A stretch of 54,471 bases of DNA from Cyanobium sp. CACIAM 14. Its GTDB lineage: Bacteria > Cyanobacteriota > Cyanobacteriia > PCC-6307 > Cyanobiaceae. A program made the translations under genes and the position numbers. Under the pieces are notes generated by a model. That model had not been told where the DNA came from, made no database searches, and saw only the letters and a list, made by a program, of their open reading frames with translations. Below are positions 36,341 through 46,189 of the stretch, piece by piece (the first letter of the stretch is position 1; the number at the start of each line of letters is the position of its first letter). The stretch is taken from NCBI GenBank assembly GCA_000708525.1, contig JMRP01000017.1, positions 1 to 54,471 on the forward strand, given 5' to 3'.

Positions 36341-37791
36341 GCGATCTCCGGGAGCTCAGCGAGGACCAGCAGACCGCGGCCGCTGCCTTCTCCGAGTGGC
36401 TCTGTGCTCCGTCCGACGGCACACCGTTCGTGCTGGAGGGCTACGCCGGCACCGGCAAGACGTTCCTGTCGACACGATTTCTGGCCCAGGCCGAACGGGC
36501 GGGTCTCTGCTGGACGGTCGTGGCCCCCACCCACAAGGCGGTGGGTGTGCTGCGCCACCACCTCGCCCTGGCCGGCCTTCTGCCCACCTGGTACCCCTCC
36601 ACGATCCACCGGCTGCTGCGCCTCAAGCTGAAGCGGGAACGGGACCGGGAGCGCTGCGAGGAAACCGCTCAGACGGCCCAGGCGCTGGAGAATCTCGGCC
36701 TGGTGCTGGTCGATGAGGCCTCCATGGTCGATGGGGACCTCCTGGACATCACCCTCCGCTGCGCCCATCCCTTCCGAACCCGGTTGGTGTTCGTGGGGGA
36801 TCCGGCCCAGCTGCCGCCGGTCGGCGAGGAGCGCAGCCCCGTGTTCGCCCTGGGGCGTTGCCGGCGGGCGGCCCTGACCCAGGTGGTGCGTCACCAGGGG
36901 CCGGTGCTGCGGCTGGCCGGTGGCCTGCGGGAGGGAACCCTGCCCTGTCGGCGGCCGCCGGTGCTGGGGCCGATCCGCACCAGCCAGGGCCGGGTGTCGC
37001 TGCTGGCGCGCGCCGACTGGCTGGAGGCCGCCCAGGAGGGCCTGCGCCGCAGCGCCGAAGCCGACGATCCCGACCTGGCCCGCATCCTCTGCTACACCAA
37101 CCGAACCCTGGAGCGCCTGGTCCCCATCGCCCGCCGGGCCTTGCATGGGTCGATGGCGGACCAGTTGCCGGTGCTGCCCGGTGAGGTGCTGATCACCCGC
37201 GCGGCCGTGATGGCGCCGGCCTGCCGGGAGGGCGACGCCGCCGCCGAGGAGCCCGACCTGGTGCTGGGCAGCAACCGGGAGCTGGTGGTCCGGGACGTCA
37301 AGCCCGAACGCTGCGACCTCGGCGATTTCGGCGTGGACGCCCCCCTCGGGGGGGCCGCGATCGACACCCTCATCGCCACCGTGACGTCAGGCGAGTCCGA
37401 GCTGAACCTGCGGCTGCTCCCCCCGATCGGCAGCGCGGCCCGCTCGTCGCTGGATGGGGTGCTGGCGCGGTTGCGGCAGCAGGCCCGCGAGGCGGGCAAG
37501 CAGGAAGGGAAGGCGTTCTGGCGCCGCTATTTCCTGGTGCGTGACGCCTTCGCCTCCCTGGGACCCGCTGCCGTGCTCAGCGTGCATCGCAGTCAGGGCA
37601 GCACCTTCACGGAAGTCTTCATCGACGAGGATGTCTTCTGGCCCCAGGATCCCCTGCTGTGCCGGCGGCTGGTGTACGTGGCGGTCAGTCGGGCCAGTCA
37701 GGCGGTGACGCTCATGGCCCGTGACGGGGATGCCGCGGAACGGCAGCTCTGGGAGGGGTGGCTCCGATCGCCGGATGGCCCCGGTGGCTGA
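36337..37791 (+). CDS. Superfamily 1B DNA helicase, Dda/RecD2-like
   Basis: A 484-residue helicase starting with GTG in the overlap GTGA with the DUF212 stop. Walker A is EGYAGTGKT (about 34-42), followed by VVAPTHKAV (motif Ia), LVLVDEASMVDG (motif II, DEAS as in RecD/Dda), FVGDPAQLPPVGE (motif III), and in the C-terminal UvrD-like part VLSVHRSQGSTFTEVFID and RRLVYVAVSRASQAVTL (motifs V-VI). Such Dda-like proteins translocate 5' to 3' on single-stranded DNA and act in recombination or fork restart. No RecB or RecC gene is nearby. The helicase call is secure; the exact role is unknown. Confidence 0.86.
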
Positions 37792-37901
37792 CGGGTGAGC
37801 TTGCCCGAGGCGCCCGTGCTGGCCGAGATGGTGGCCGAAAGGGAGCACCCGATGGCGCTCGACGCGCGGATGGGTCGATGGCGACCAGCCGGATCGCTGC
37901 C

Positions 37902-38249
37902 ATGATCCTTGCCATGGTCCCCGAAACGACTCCCCAACCGGCCAGGCCACCGGCTCCCCTGCCCACGGGCACCACCCAGCCGGTGGAGAAGAAACGCCCT
38001 GACCCCAACGGATCGGGACGCTCCGGGGATTTCGGAGACCTGATGATGGACCTGGGCACCCTGGTGATCGTGGGGGTGCTGATCGGAGCGGTCGTGCTGG
38101 TGCGGCGCTGGCTCAGCCTCCGACGCAGGAAGCCCCTTCCAGGTCTGCCGCCGGAACGGGTCCTGCCGATAGGCCGTCACGGCACACTCCACGACCCCAA
38201 GTACCTGGGAAGCATTCTTCAGAAGGACGACTCCCCGCCCCCGTTCTGA
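37902..38249 (+). CDS. Small membrane-anchored hypothetical protein
   Basis: A protein of about 115 residues from the ATG at 37902 (alternatives at 37878 and 37914). A Pro- and Thr-rich N-terminal part (about 6-45) precedes one membrane helix, LGTLVIVGVLIGAVVLVRRW, followed by a basic stretch (RRRKPLPG) and a short C-terminal tail containing LHDPKYLGSILQKD. It is 110 bases after the helicase stop. I do not recognise a family, but the topology is coherent and the tail is not low-complexity. Confidence 0.55.
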   Translation: MILAMVPETTPQPARPPAPLPTGTTQPVEKKRPDPNGSGRSGDFGDLMMDLGTLVIVGVLIGAVVLVRRWLSLRRRKPLPGLPPERVLPIGRHGTLHDPKYLGSILQKDDSPPPF

Positions 38250-38279
38250 ACCCGGCGCACTCAGGCTCAACCGATCAGC

Positions 38280-38975
38280 TCAACCCATCCGCAGCCCTTC
38301 GATTCCCTGCCAGCCGAGGTAGGTCGCCAGCCCGAGGCTGATCACTGCCACGAGCAGTTCGGCGTTGAGGAACAGCCAGACCTTGCCAGCCTGCAGCACG
38401 GGCAGGAGCCGCTCCTGGCCCACCACCGCCAGCCCCGCCAGAGGCAGCGCCAGCAGGCTGGCCGTGATCAGGCAGAACACAGCTGCAGAGACCACTTCCA
38501 GGGGCTGGTCCAGCCCGGCTTCCAACAGGCTGGCCGCCGTCCTGGTGTACAGGAAGAGGTCGTCGGGGCTGGACACCTGCAGGGCCGTACTGAGACCGAG
38601 CAGCAACGGCAGGGGCATGGCGCAGAAGCCATCCAGCCGGCGTGTCCAGCCGGGTGGAGCGGCTCCCCGGCGGCTGGCCAGCAGACCGTTGAGGCCGAGG
38701 GCCAGGAGCCCCCCCGCCGCCAGCAGGTCCAGGCCGGTGCGCTGATCCGTGCCCTTCTCCATGGTGAGCAGCAGACCATGGCCCACGCCGAGCAGCAGGG
38801 CCATGGCGGCGATGGAGGTCAGCAGCCAGGCCAGGACGAACCAGCCGCCCCGCCGCAGGGGCTGGGGGCCCAGGAGCAGCAGCAGCAGCAGGCCGATGTG
38901 CAGGGGGCTGAAGCTGATCGCCAGGCCGAACCCGACCAGTTCCCTCCAGAGACTCGTGGTCGGCATCGTCGCCAT
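38280..38975 (-). CDS. GAP-like (Sap/SfLAP) integral membrane protein
   Basis: A 231-residue protein with six predicted membrane helices. FGLAISFSPLHIGLLLLLLL near the start, with the conserved Pro in the first helix, and PLLLGLSTALQVSSPDDLFLY in the middle are typical of the GAP/SfLAP family (relatives of LysE-like exporters; mycobacterial members help export sulfolipids or glycopeptidolipids). The frame stays open upstream, but the ATG at 38975 is the first that gives a normal short N-terminus before helix 1. Immediately upstream lies the remnant of a histidine phosphatase. The substrate is unknown. Confidence 0.72.
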   Translation of the reverse strand: MATMPTTSLWRELVGFGLAISFSPLHIGLLLLLLLGPQPLRRGGWFVLAWLLTSIAAMALLLGVGHGLLLTMEKGTDQRTGLDLLAAGGLLALGLNGLLASRRGAAPPGWTRRLDGFCAMPLPLLLGLSTALQVSSPDDLFLYTRTAASLLEAGLDQPLEVVSAAVFCLITASLLALPLAGLAVVGQERLLPVLQAGKVWLFLNAELLVAVISLGLATYLGWQGIEGLRMG

Positions 38976-39162
38976 CGGGCACGCCCCATTGTCCGCTGCC
39001 GGCTGGCCGCCGCCAGGTGGCCGGCACGTTCCAGCGCAGCAGGGGGACATCCGTGCGCCCGGTGTGACGGCCGGCGCGGGCCCATGCCGTCGCCCCGTGC
39101 CGGATGAGCCAGAGCTCGGGTGGGTGACCGCCCTGGTCCTCCCAGGACCGGGCCTCAGCCAC
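38976..39162 (-). pseudogene. Truncated histidine phosphatase (SixA/phosphoglycerate-mutase-like) remnant
   Basis: A GTG at 39162 overlaps the acylphosphatase stop (GTGGCTGA) and opens a frame whose first 42 residues look like a histidine-phosphatase N-terminus: LWLIRHGATAWARAGRHTG followed by RTDVPLL, including the catalytic RHG. After that the match ends: the frame runs on into the antisense or offset reading of the GAP-like gene with no second catalytic His. A shift of two bases gives LLERAGHLAAASRQR, which resembles the next part of the family. I read this as an operon gene that lost its 3' part by deletion or frameshift. Confidence 0.65.
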
Positions 39163-39409
39163 GAATCTCGAACCAGTCGCTTCCGGTGATCGCGATCTGG
39201 CCGGTGGTGACGCTGCTGACGCGAGCTCCCGCGGGCCCCTTCTCGCACCAGAGGCGCAGTTCCCCGAGCTGCTGGGGAGGGCCTTCCGCCTCCAGTTCCA
39301 CCGAACCGTCGGGGCGGTTGCGCACCCAGCCCCCCAGGCCCAGGGAGACTGCCTGACCGTGGCATCCGGCCCTGTAGCCCACGCCCTGCACCACTCCCCG
39401 CACTGTCAT
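39155..39409 (-). CDS. acyP: Acylphosphatase
   Basis: An 84-residue acylphosphatase, which hydrolyses carboxyl-phosphate bonds. VQGVGYR (7-13) holds the catalytic phosphate-binding loop and R13, and GWVRN (27-31) holds the catalytic N31, followed by DGSVELEAEG. The frame is open further 5' inside cobB, but the ATG at 39409 overlaps the cobB stop as ATGA and fits the normal length of about 90. Likely last intact gene of a zwf-opcA-cobB-acyP transcript. Confidence 0.9.
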   Translation of the reverse strand: MTVRGVVQGVGYRAGCHGQAVSLGLGGWVRNRPDGSVELEAEGPPQQLGELRLWCEKGPAGARVSSVTTGQIAITGSDWFEIRG

Positions 39410-40881
39410 CCGCCAGCGTTCATGGGGCGTGGTCGCGCTCCGGAGGCCGGGTTGCAGGAAACGCCGTTCATCGGCGGCACGACGCTGGCGGCGGCTGCGG
39501 CCAGTCTCCCGGGAATCGCCGGGCAGCCAGCCCAGTGAAGGTGCAGCCAGCTGGCGTGAAGGTTTGAGCCTGTCCATCCTTCGATCCGCCGCGGGGAACC
39601 CCAGCCTTCAAGCTGCCACAGGGCCTCCTCCATTGCCAACTCGCCACCACGGGGCGGGCGAGGGATCAGCTGCCAGCGGTGGAACTCGTGACCGCAGAGG
39701 TGCTCGCCCCGGCGCACCAGGAGCCCGTCAGCGGCGGGAAGGGCGCTGCGGTAGCCCAGGCTGAGGGGGCCGCGGCGGGCGCCGAAGGGCAGCAGACCGG
39801 CCATGGGGTGGGCGTTGCCCTCGCCATCCTCGAGGTCCTGGCCCAGCAGTAGCAGGCCGCCGCACTCCGCCACGATGGGCAGACCGGCCCCGGCGGCGGC
39901 GCGAAGGGCCCCGAGACTGCGCCGGCTTGCCGCCAGCTGGCCGGCGTGCAGTTCGGGATAGCCGCCGGGCAGCACCACCCCCCGGCAGCCCGGTGGCAGG
40001 GGGGCATCGGCCAGGGGGCTCCAGGGAACGGGCTGCAGGCCGCAACCCTCCAGCAACTCCTGGGCTTCGGGATAGCGGAAGTGGAAGGCCGCATCGGTGG
40101 CGATCGCCACCGGACGGGGCGCCCCGTCGAAGGAGGCGGCCGTTTCCTGCCGAGCCTGCTGCAGGCACCAGCGGATCGGATCCTGCGGGTCCGGCGGCCC
40201 GGTCGGAGGCGCGAGCAGGGGCCACAGCCGGGTCAGATCGAGGTGCTCCTCCGCCAGGCGCGCCCAGATCCGCTGGCGCTGCTCCAGATCCCCCAGCTCC
40301 CCCGGGGTGAGCAGACCCAGGTGGCGGGAGGGCAGCTCCAGGCTGGGATGGCTCGGCAGCACCCCCAGCAGCGGCACCTCGATGGCGGCCAGGGTCTCCG
40401 CCAGCAGGCGCTGGTGCCGCCCGCTGCCCACCCGGTTTAGCACCACCCCGGCCAGGCTCACCCGGGGCGGGCCGTGGTCGCGGAACCCCCGCACCAGGGC
40501 CGCCAGGCTGCCGGCCTGCCGGGAGGCTTCCACCACCAGCACCACCGGCAGCCCCAGCAGTGCGGCCACCGCCGCAGAGCTGCCCTCGCTGCCGGCTCCC
40601 CGCCCGTCGAACAGGCCCATCACCCCTTCCACCAGCACCCGTCCGGCCCGGCCGCCGTGCCAGCGGTAAGTGCGCCGCACCCAGTCCTCGCCGCACAGGA
40701 GGGGGTCGAGATTCCGGCAGGGGCGGCCCGCCACCGCCCCCAGCAGCTGGGGGTCGAGGTAGTCGGGACCCACCTTGAAGGGCTGGATCGTTTCCCCCCG
40801 TGCCCTGGCGAGGGAGGTCAGGCAAAGACTCACGAGGGTCTTGCCGCTGCCGCTGCAGGGCGCCGCGATCAGACAGCTCAT
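39406..40881 (-). CDS. cobB: Cobyrinate a,c-diamide synthase
   Basis: A 491-residue CobB/CbiA that amidates the a and c side chains of cobyrinate with glutamine in cobalamin synthesis. The ATG at 40881 begins MSCLIAAPCSGSGKT, with the P-loop at about 7-15; codons upstream to 40986 are not family-like and run into opcA. The C-terminal glutaminase domain has VVLPGGYPELHA and IVAECGGLLLLG with the nucleophile C340, then HEFHRWQL for the His. Extra N-terminal insertions are absent; length is normal. It starts 35 bases after the opcA stop. The aerobic/anaerobic label is not decided. Confidence 0.93.
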   Translation of the reverse strand: MSCLIAAPCSGSGKTLVSLCLTSLARARGETIQPFKVGPDYLDPQLLGAVAGRPCRNLDPLLCGEDWVRRTYRWHGGRAGRVLVEGVMGLFDGRGAGSEGSSAAVAALLGLPVVLVVEASRQAGSLAALVRGFRDHGPPRVSLAGVVLNRVGSGRHQRLLAETLAAIEVPLLGVLPSHPSLELPSRHLGLLTPGELGDLEQRQRIWARLAEEHLDLTRLWPLLAPPTGPPDPQDPIRWCLQQARQETAASFDGAPRPVAIATDAAFHFRYPEAQELLEGCGLQPVPWSPLADAPLPPGCRGVVLPGGYPELHAGQLAASRRSLGALRAAAGAGLPIVAECGGLLLLGQDLEDGEGNAHPMAGLLPFGARRGPLSLGYRSALPAADGLLVRRGEHLCGHEFHRWQLIPRPPRGGELAMEEALWQLEGWGSPRRIEGWTGSNLHASWLHLHWAGCPAIPGRLAAAAASVVPPMNGVSCNPASGARPRPMNAGG

Positions 40882-40915
40882 GCGGACGGCGGCGCGGTCA
40901 GGAGGTGGAGGCCGT

Positions 40916-42214
40916 TCAGCCTGGCAGCAGGCTGGCAGCCACAGGGGCGGCCGCCGCCAGGAGCGGAGCCGTGGTGTCGTGGCCACCGGAGAGGAGCCTG
41001 GCCATCTCCATCTCTTCGCTTTCCTCGGGGAGGGGAACCACCTCCTCCGCCAGTTCCATGGCGGCCATGCCGCCCGATTCCAGGCGCATGCACCCCCCCG
41101 ACTCCGAGCAGAGGATCACGCACAGGGGCGGCCGGTGCTCCGGCTCGCAGATCAGCCGCAGGCCGACGATCGCCCCGGGATGGGTCTTGGGGACGCCCAC
41201 GGGCACGGGCATCAGCCGGAACCGCACCGTGATGCCATCGGTGCGCTCGAATTCCGCGCCGATCCCGCCGCGCAGGCCGTCGGCGTCCACCGGATAGCTG
41301 CTGATCAGGTGCCAGCCGAGTCGGTCGGCGATCCAGGCGGCCAGCAGCAGCCCCTTCACCGGATGCTCCCCCTCCACGTCGATGTCGAGCTGCACCACAT
41401 GGCCGAGGGCATCCCGGCGGGAGGGCGGATCGAACACCATGGCCAGCGATTCGCGCCAGGTGCGCAGCCGCAGCCAGTTGAGGTCGTTCACGGCCTGGCC
41501 GGCGGTGATGCGGGCCAGCATCAGATCCAGGCAGCGGCGCGGTTCCCCCAGGGAGCTGTCGAGCACCAGCCGTCGGGGGATCGGTGCCAGGGCCTCCAGC
41601 ATTTCGGAGGGTTCGTCCAGGCTGCTGTTCCACCACACCCAGCAGGGGAGGGAGTCGTCCACCAGCGGCTGGATCAGGCCCAGGCTCTGCTGCAGGGCCC
41701 CCATGCCGCCGCGCAGCACCACCACGTCGCCGCAGGCGGCGCCGGCGGCCCCCTCCTCCGGCAGGGGGCAGTAGGCCGCCACCAGGGTCTCCAGGGGATG
41801 GGCGGGGTCGAGGGTGGGGGCGAGGGTGATCAGCCGCCGCGGCATGTGGGCGCTGATGGCGCTCTCCACGAACTGGCCGCGCAGATCCTGGCTTCGGTGG
41901 CTGCCCGGCTTCTGGCCGAGGGCCCAGGTCAGGCGCGGGTCCATCGGCGCCGTGCTGAGGGGCAGATCGGTTTCCGCCACGGCATTCCGGGCCGCCTCCA
42001 GCAGCTCCTTGCGCAGCAGACCGGTGATGGGCCCGTCGATCCGGCCGATGCGCACCATCTGCTGCTCCAGCCAGGAGGGCTCCCAGACCAGCAGGGTGAA
42101 GGTGGCGGCGCCGGTGGACCCCTCCAGATCGTGGGTCCAGAGGCGCTGCAGGTAGGGAGTCACCTCCTCGGGCGGGAGGTCGAGCGGGGCCTGGAGTGTG
42201 AGCTGGGGAGCCAT
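40916..42214 (-). CDS. opcA: Glucose-6-phosphate dehydrogenase assembly protein OpcA
   Basis: A 432-residue cyanobacterial OpcA, the redox-responsive activator of glucose-6-phosphate dehydrogenase. The N-terminal TGAATFTLLVWEPSWLEQQMVRIGRIDGP and later ESAISAHMPRRLITLAP, NDLNWLRLRTWRESLA and the DIDVEGEHPVKGLLLAAWIADRLGW block follow the family throughout. Conserved Cys residues near the C-terminus (in CEPEHRPPLCVILCSESGGC) could be thiol-regulated, consistent with OpcA function. It lies 53 bases downstream of zwf, the normal cyanobacterial arrangement, and is followed by cobB. Confidence 0.94.
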   Translation of the reverse strand: MAPQLTLQAPLDLPPEEVTPYLQRLWTHDLEGSTGAATFTLLVWEPSWLEQQMVRIGRIDGPITGLLRKELLEAARNAVAETDLPLSTAPMDPRLTWALGQKPGSHRSQDLRGQFVESAISAHMPRRLITLAPTLDPAHPLETLVAAYCPLPEEGAAGAACGDVVVLRGGMGALQQSLGLIQPLVDDSLPCWVWWNSSLDEPSEMLEALAPIPRRLVLDSSLGEPRRCLDLMLARITAGQAVNDLNWLRLRTWRESLAMVFDPPSRRDALGHVVQLDIDVEGEHPVKGLLLAAWIADRLGWHLISSYPVDADGLRGGIGAEFERTDGITVRFRLMPVPVGVPKTHPGAIVGLRLICEPEHRPPLCVILCSESGGCMRLESGGMAAMELAEEVVPLPEESEEMEMARLLSGGHDTTAPLLAAAAPVAASLLPG

Positions 42215-42267
42215 TGGGCGTGGGGGGAGCGGATGACGGGCGTCAGGCAGGGAGATGGACCGCGAGC

Positions 42268-43791
42268 TCAGGGGCGCCGCCAGATCAGGCCGTCATCGGC
42301 CAGCAGCGAATCGGCGGCGGCAGGTCCCCAGGTGCGTGCTTCGTAGGGATGGACGGGCAGCTGCCAGGGGGATTCCTCGATCAGGGCCAGCAATGGCGTG
42401 TAGAGCCTCCAGGCGGCCTCCACCTCGTCGCTGCGGGTGAACAGGGTGGGGTCCCCCAGCATGGCGTCGGCGAGCAGCCGGACGTAGCCCTCGTCGGAGG
42501 GTTCTCCGAAGGACTCGTCGTAGCTGAAGGCCATGTCGACCGGCCGGCTGCGCATTCCCGAGCCGGGGGCCTTCACCTCGAACTTGAACTCGGCGCCCTC
42601 GTCGGGCTGGATGCGCAGGATCAGCTGGTTGGGGGTGGGCGCCCCGCCGGCGGCGTCGAACAGGTGCACCGGAGCCTCGCGGAAGGTGAGCACCACCTCG
42701 CTGAGGCGCTTCGGCAGCCGCTTGCCCGTGCGCAGGTAGAACGGCACGCCCTGCCAGCGCCAGTTGTTGATGGCCACCTTCATGGCCACGTAGGTCTCGG
42801 TGGTGCTGTTGGGGTTCACCCCCGGTTCCTGGCGGTAGGCCGGCAGGGGATGGGCCGGGGTGCCGCCGGCGCCGTACTGGCCCCGCACGCAGCATTTCCA
42901 GGGCTCCTGCTCATCGGCAAGGCGGGCCGACTGCAGCACCTTGGCCTTCTCGTTGCGGATCGCCTCCGGATCGAATCGGCCGGGGGCCTCCATCGCCGTG
43001 AGCGCCAGGATCTGGGTGAGGTGGTTCTGCACCATGTCCCGCAGCGCACCGGAGGATTCGTAGTAGCCGGCCCGCTCCTCCACGCCGACGGTCTCGGCTG
43101 CGGTGATCTGGACGCTGGAGATGTAGTTGCGGTTCCAGATCGGTTCGAAGATCGTGTTGGCGAAGCGCAGCACCAGGATGTTCTGGACCGTTTCCTTGCC
43201 CAGGTAGTGGTCGATGCGGAACACCTGGCTTTCCTTGGCACAGGCCTGCACCACCTTGTTGAGGGCCTGGGCGCTGGCGTAGTCGCGGCCGAAGGGCTTC
43301 TCGATCACCACCCGGCTGCGCTCCGGATCCGCCAGCAGGCCAGCTCCTGCCAGCGCCCGGCAGCCGCTGCCGTAGAACTCGGGGGAGACCGAGAGGTAGA
43401 AGGTGCGGTTGCCCCGGGTGGCCCGCAGCCGGTCGATGCCGTCGAGCCGCTGGCTGAGGCGAACCAGATGGTCCGGTTGCTGCAGATCCACCGGCTCGTA
43501 GAAGAGCCCCTGGGCGAAGTGGTCCCAGGCGGTGCGGTGGGAGGCGACCTCGTCGGCCAGGGCGACCTCCATCTTCTGCCGGAACTCCTCGTCGCTCCAG
43601 GGGCGCCGGGCGCAGCCGAGCACGGCGAACTCGCTGGGAAGCCGTCGCTGGCGGAACAGTTCGAACAGAGCCGGAATCAGCTTGCGGTGGGTGAGATCAC
43701 CGCTGGCCCCGAAGATCACGAGGCACTGGGGCGAAATCACCCGCTCCTGGCGCAGACCCACCCGCAGGGGATTGGTGAGGATGGCGGTCAT
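42268..43791 (-). CDS. zwf: Glucose-6-phosphate 1-dehydrogenase
   Basis: The NADP-dependent enzyme that starts the oxidative pentose-phosphate pathway and supplies NADPH in the dark. It is 507 residues, normal for Zwf. GASGDLT (28-34) is the coenzyme-binding loop, IEKPFGRD (163-170) the Lys/Pro substrate segment, and RIDHYLGKE (192-200) the catalytic signature. A Cys at residue 144 and another at 184 are available for redox control, as described in cyanobacteria. It precedes opcA and lies 166 bases after petH, from which it is separated by a terminator. Confidence 0.96.
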   Translation of the reverse strand: MTAILTNPLRVGLRQERVISPQCLVIFGASGDLTHRKLIPALFELFRQRRLPSEFAVLGCARRPWSDEEFRQKMEVALADEVASHRTAWDHFAQGLFYEPVDLQQPDHLVRLSQRLDGIDRLRATRGNRTFYLSVSPEFYGSGCRALAGAGLLADPERSRVVIEKPFGRDYASAQALNKVVQACAKESQVFRIDHYLGKETVQNILVLRFANTIFEPIWNRNYISSVQITAAETVGVEERAGYYESSGALRDMVQNHLTQILALTAMEAPGRFDPEAIRNEKAKVLQSARLADEQEPWKCCVRGQYGAGGTPAHPLPAYRQEPGVNPNSTTETYVAMKVAINNWRWQGVPFYLRTGKRLPKRLSEVVLTFREAPVHLFDAAGGAPTPNQLILRIQPDEGAEFKFEVKAPGSGMRSRPVDMAFSYDESFGEPSDEGYVRLLADAMLGDPTLFTRSDEVEAAWRLYTPLLALIEESPWQLPVHPYEARTWGPAAADSLLADDGLIWRRP

Positions 43792-43895
43792 GAGGGGCTG
43801 TCCGGTCCCCTCAGGTTTAACGGCTGCCCACCGTTCCCGCTGCCTCGGCCAGCGGGCGGCCGGCCAGGTGTGAGCATTCTCGGATCGGTGCCCAG

Positions 43896-43921
43896 CAAAA
43901 AGGCCCGCCGTGGGCGGGCCT
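43896..43921 (-). terminator. Rho-independent terminator of petH
   Basis: On the minus strand, arms AGGCCCGCC and GGCGGGCCT form a 9-base stem with a 3-base loop followed by five T. It begins 37 bases after the petH stop, so it ends petH transcription ahead of zwf. This is the clearest intrinsic terminator in the window. Confidence 0.88.
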
Positions 43922-43957
43922 GGAGGGCGGAATGCCCCAGAGGCCGGCAGGCCGGGC

Positions 43958-45231
<1,274 letters not shown>

Positions 45232-45233
<2 letters not shown>

Positions 45234-45882
45234 GTGTTCCGCCGCACCTTCGGTGGTGGCGGCGGCTGTCACCCTCCCACAGGCCCCAGGCAAGCCCCGA
45301 TCCGTCTTGGCCCAGCTTCTGGCACCGTTCCCCAGCTCCGTGCTCCTCCCGCCCCCCGAGGCCGGGATCCCCGGTCAGGCCAGCTGTCCTCTCGACACGA
45401 TCCAGCAGGAGATGGAGCGGCTCCCCCATGGGACGAGGAGGCTCGCAGTCCAGTTGCGCCTGGCGCTCTCGCCGGGCTGGATCTGGTCGGTGCTCACCGA
45501 TTACGACCATCTCGATCAGTTCATCCCCAACCTGGCCAGTTCCCGCCAGCTCTGGCGCCGCGGCAACCGGGTGGCCCTCGAGCAGGTGGGCTCCCAGCAG
45601 TTCTGCGGTCTGCGCTTCAGTGCCCGGGTCCAGCTGGAGCTCAGCGAGGAGCCTGAACGGGGCCGGCTCTCCTTCCGGATGCTGGAAGGGGATTTCCGCT
45701 GCTTCCAGGGCATCTGGCAGGTGGGGGCGGACACCACGAGCACCTGGTTGCTCTACGACCTGACCGTGCAAGGCAAGCCCGGCATGCCGATCGGCCTGAT
45801 CGAACAGAGGCTGAAGGACGACCTGGCCAGCAATCTCCGCGGTGTGCAGCGGGAGGCGCAGCGACGGGCTGCCCTGGCCTGA
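45232..45882 (+). CDS. SRPBCC / COQ10-like polyketide cyclase-dehydrase domain protein
   Basis: Up to 216 residues, opening at a TTG; GTG codons at 45253 and 45256 are equally possible starts. The core (about 62-205) is one SRPBCC (START-like) domain: LALSPGWIWSVLTDYDHLDQFIPNL is its characteristic first strand and helix, and the protein ends with a long amphipathic helix (LIEQRLKDDLASNLRGVQREA). Such proteins bind hydrophobic ligands such as quinones, carotenoids or lipids. The cyanobacterial versions are uncharacterised. Divergent from petH, with about 65 bases between starts. Confidence 0.8.
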
Positions 45883-45957
45883 CCCCCAGCCTCCGGCCTC
45901 TCGGGATCCGCTGCCTCCCTGCTGATCCGTTCGGGTGCCGAATCGGAGCGGCTGGGA

Positions 45958-45981
45958 ACCGGGATCCGACACCGGGATCCG
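45958..45981. repeat. Direct repeat ACCGGGATCCG, two copies at 13-base period
   Basis: Two 11-base units, at 45958-45968 and 45971-45981, lie between the SRPBCC gene stop and tRNA-Glu, about 70 bases 3' of the tRNA. The 13-base period and GGATCC core are shared with the unrelated repeat at 13784-13807. No function can be assigned. Confidence 0.5.
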
Positions 45982-46052
45982 CGGCCGGACAGTGCCGGAC
46001 TGGAAATCTCCGCTTTCCGATGAAAAGCGGTGCCATATCCAGCACCCTGCGA

Positions 46053-46125
46053 TACCCCCAAGGGGATTCGAACCCCTGTCGCCTCCGTGAAAGGGAGGTG
46101 TCCTAGGCCTCTAGACGATGGGGGC
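46053..46125 (-). tRNA. trnE: tRNA-Glu (anticodon UUC)
   Basis: A 73-base cloverleaf on the minus strand. The acceptor stem GCCCCCA pairs with TGGGGGT plus discriminator A; the anticodon loop reads CTTTCAC with anticodon TTC between a 5-base stem (CTCCC-type/GGGAG partner), and the T loop is GTTCGAATC. No CCA is encoded. In cyanobacteria this tRNA also feeds 5-aminolevulinate synthesis for chlorophyll and haem. It is a single gene with no neighbouring tRNA. Confidence 0.97.
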
Positions 46126-46189
46126 GAGGCCACAGCCGGCCCACGGCCGAACTGATGTGCTGGACGCTACGGGCCGGAGGGACCCTTCG

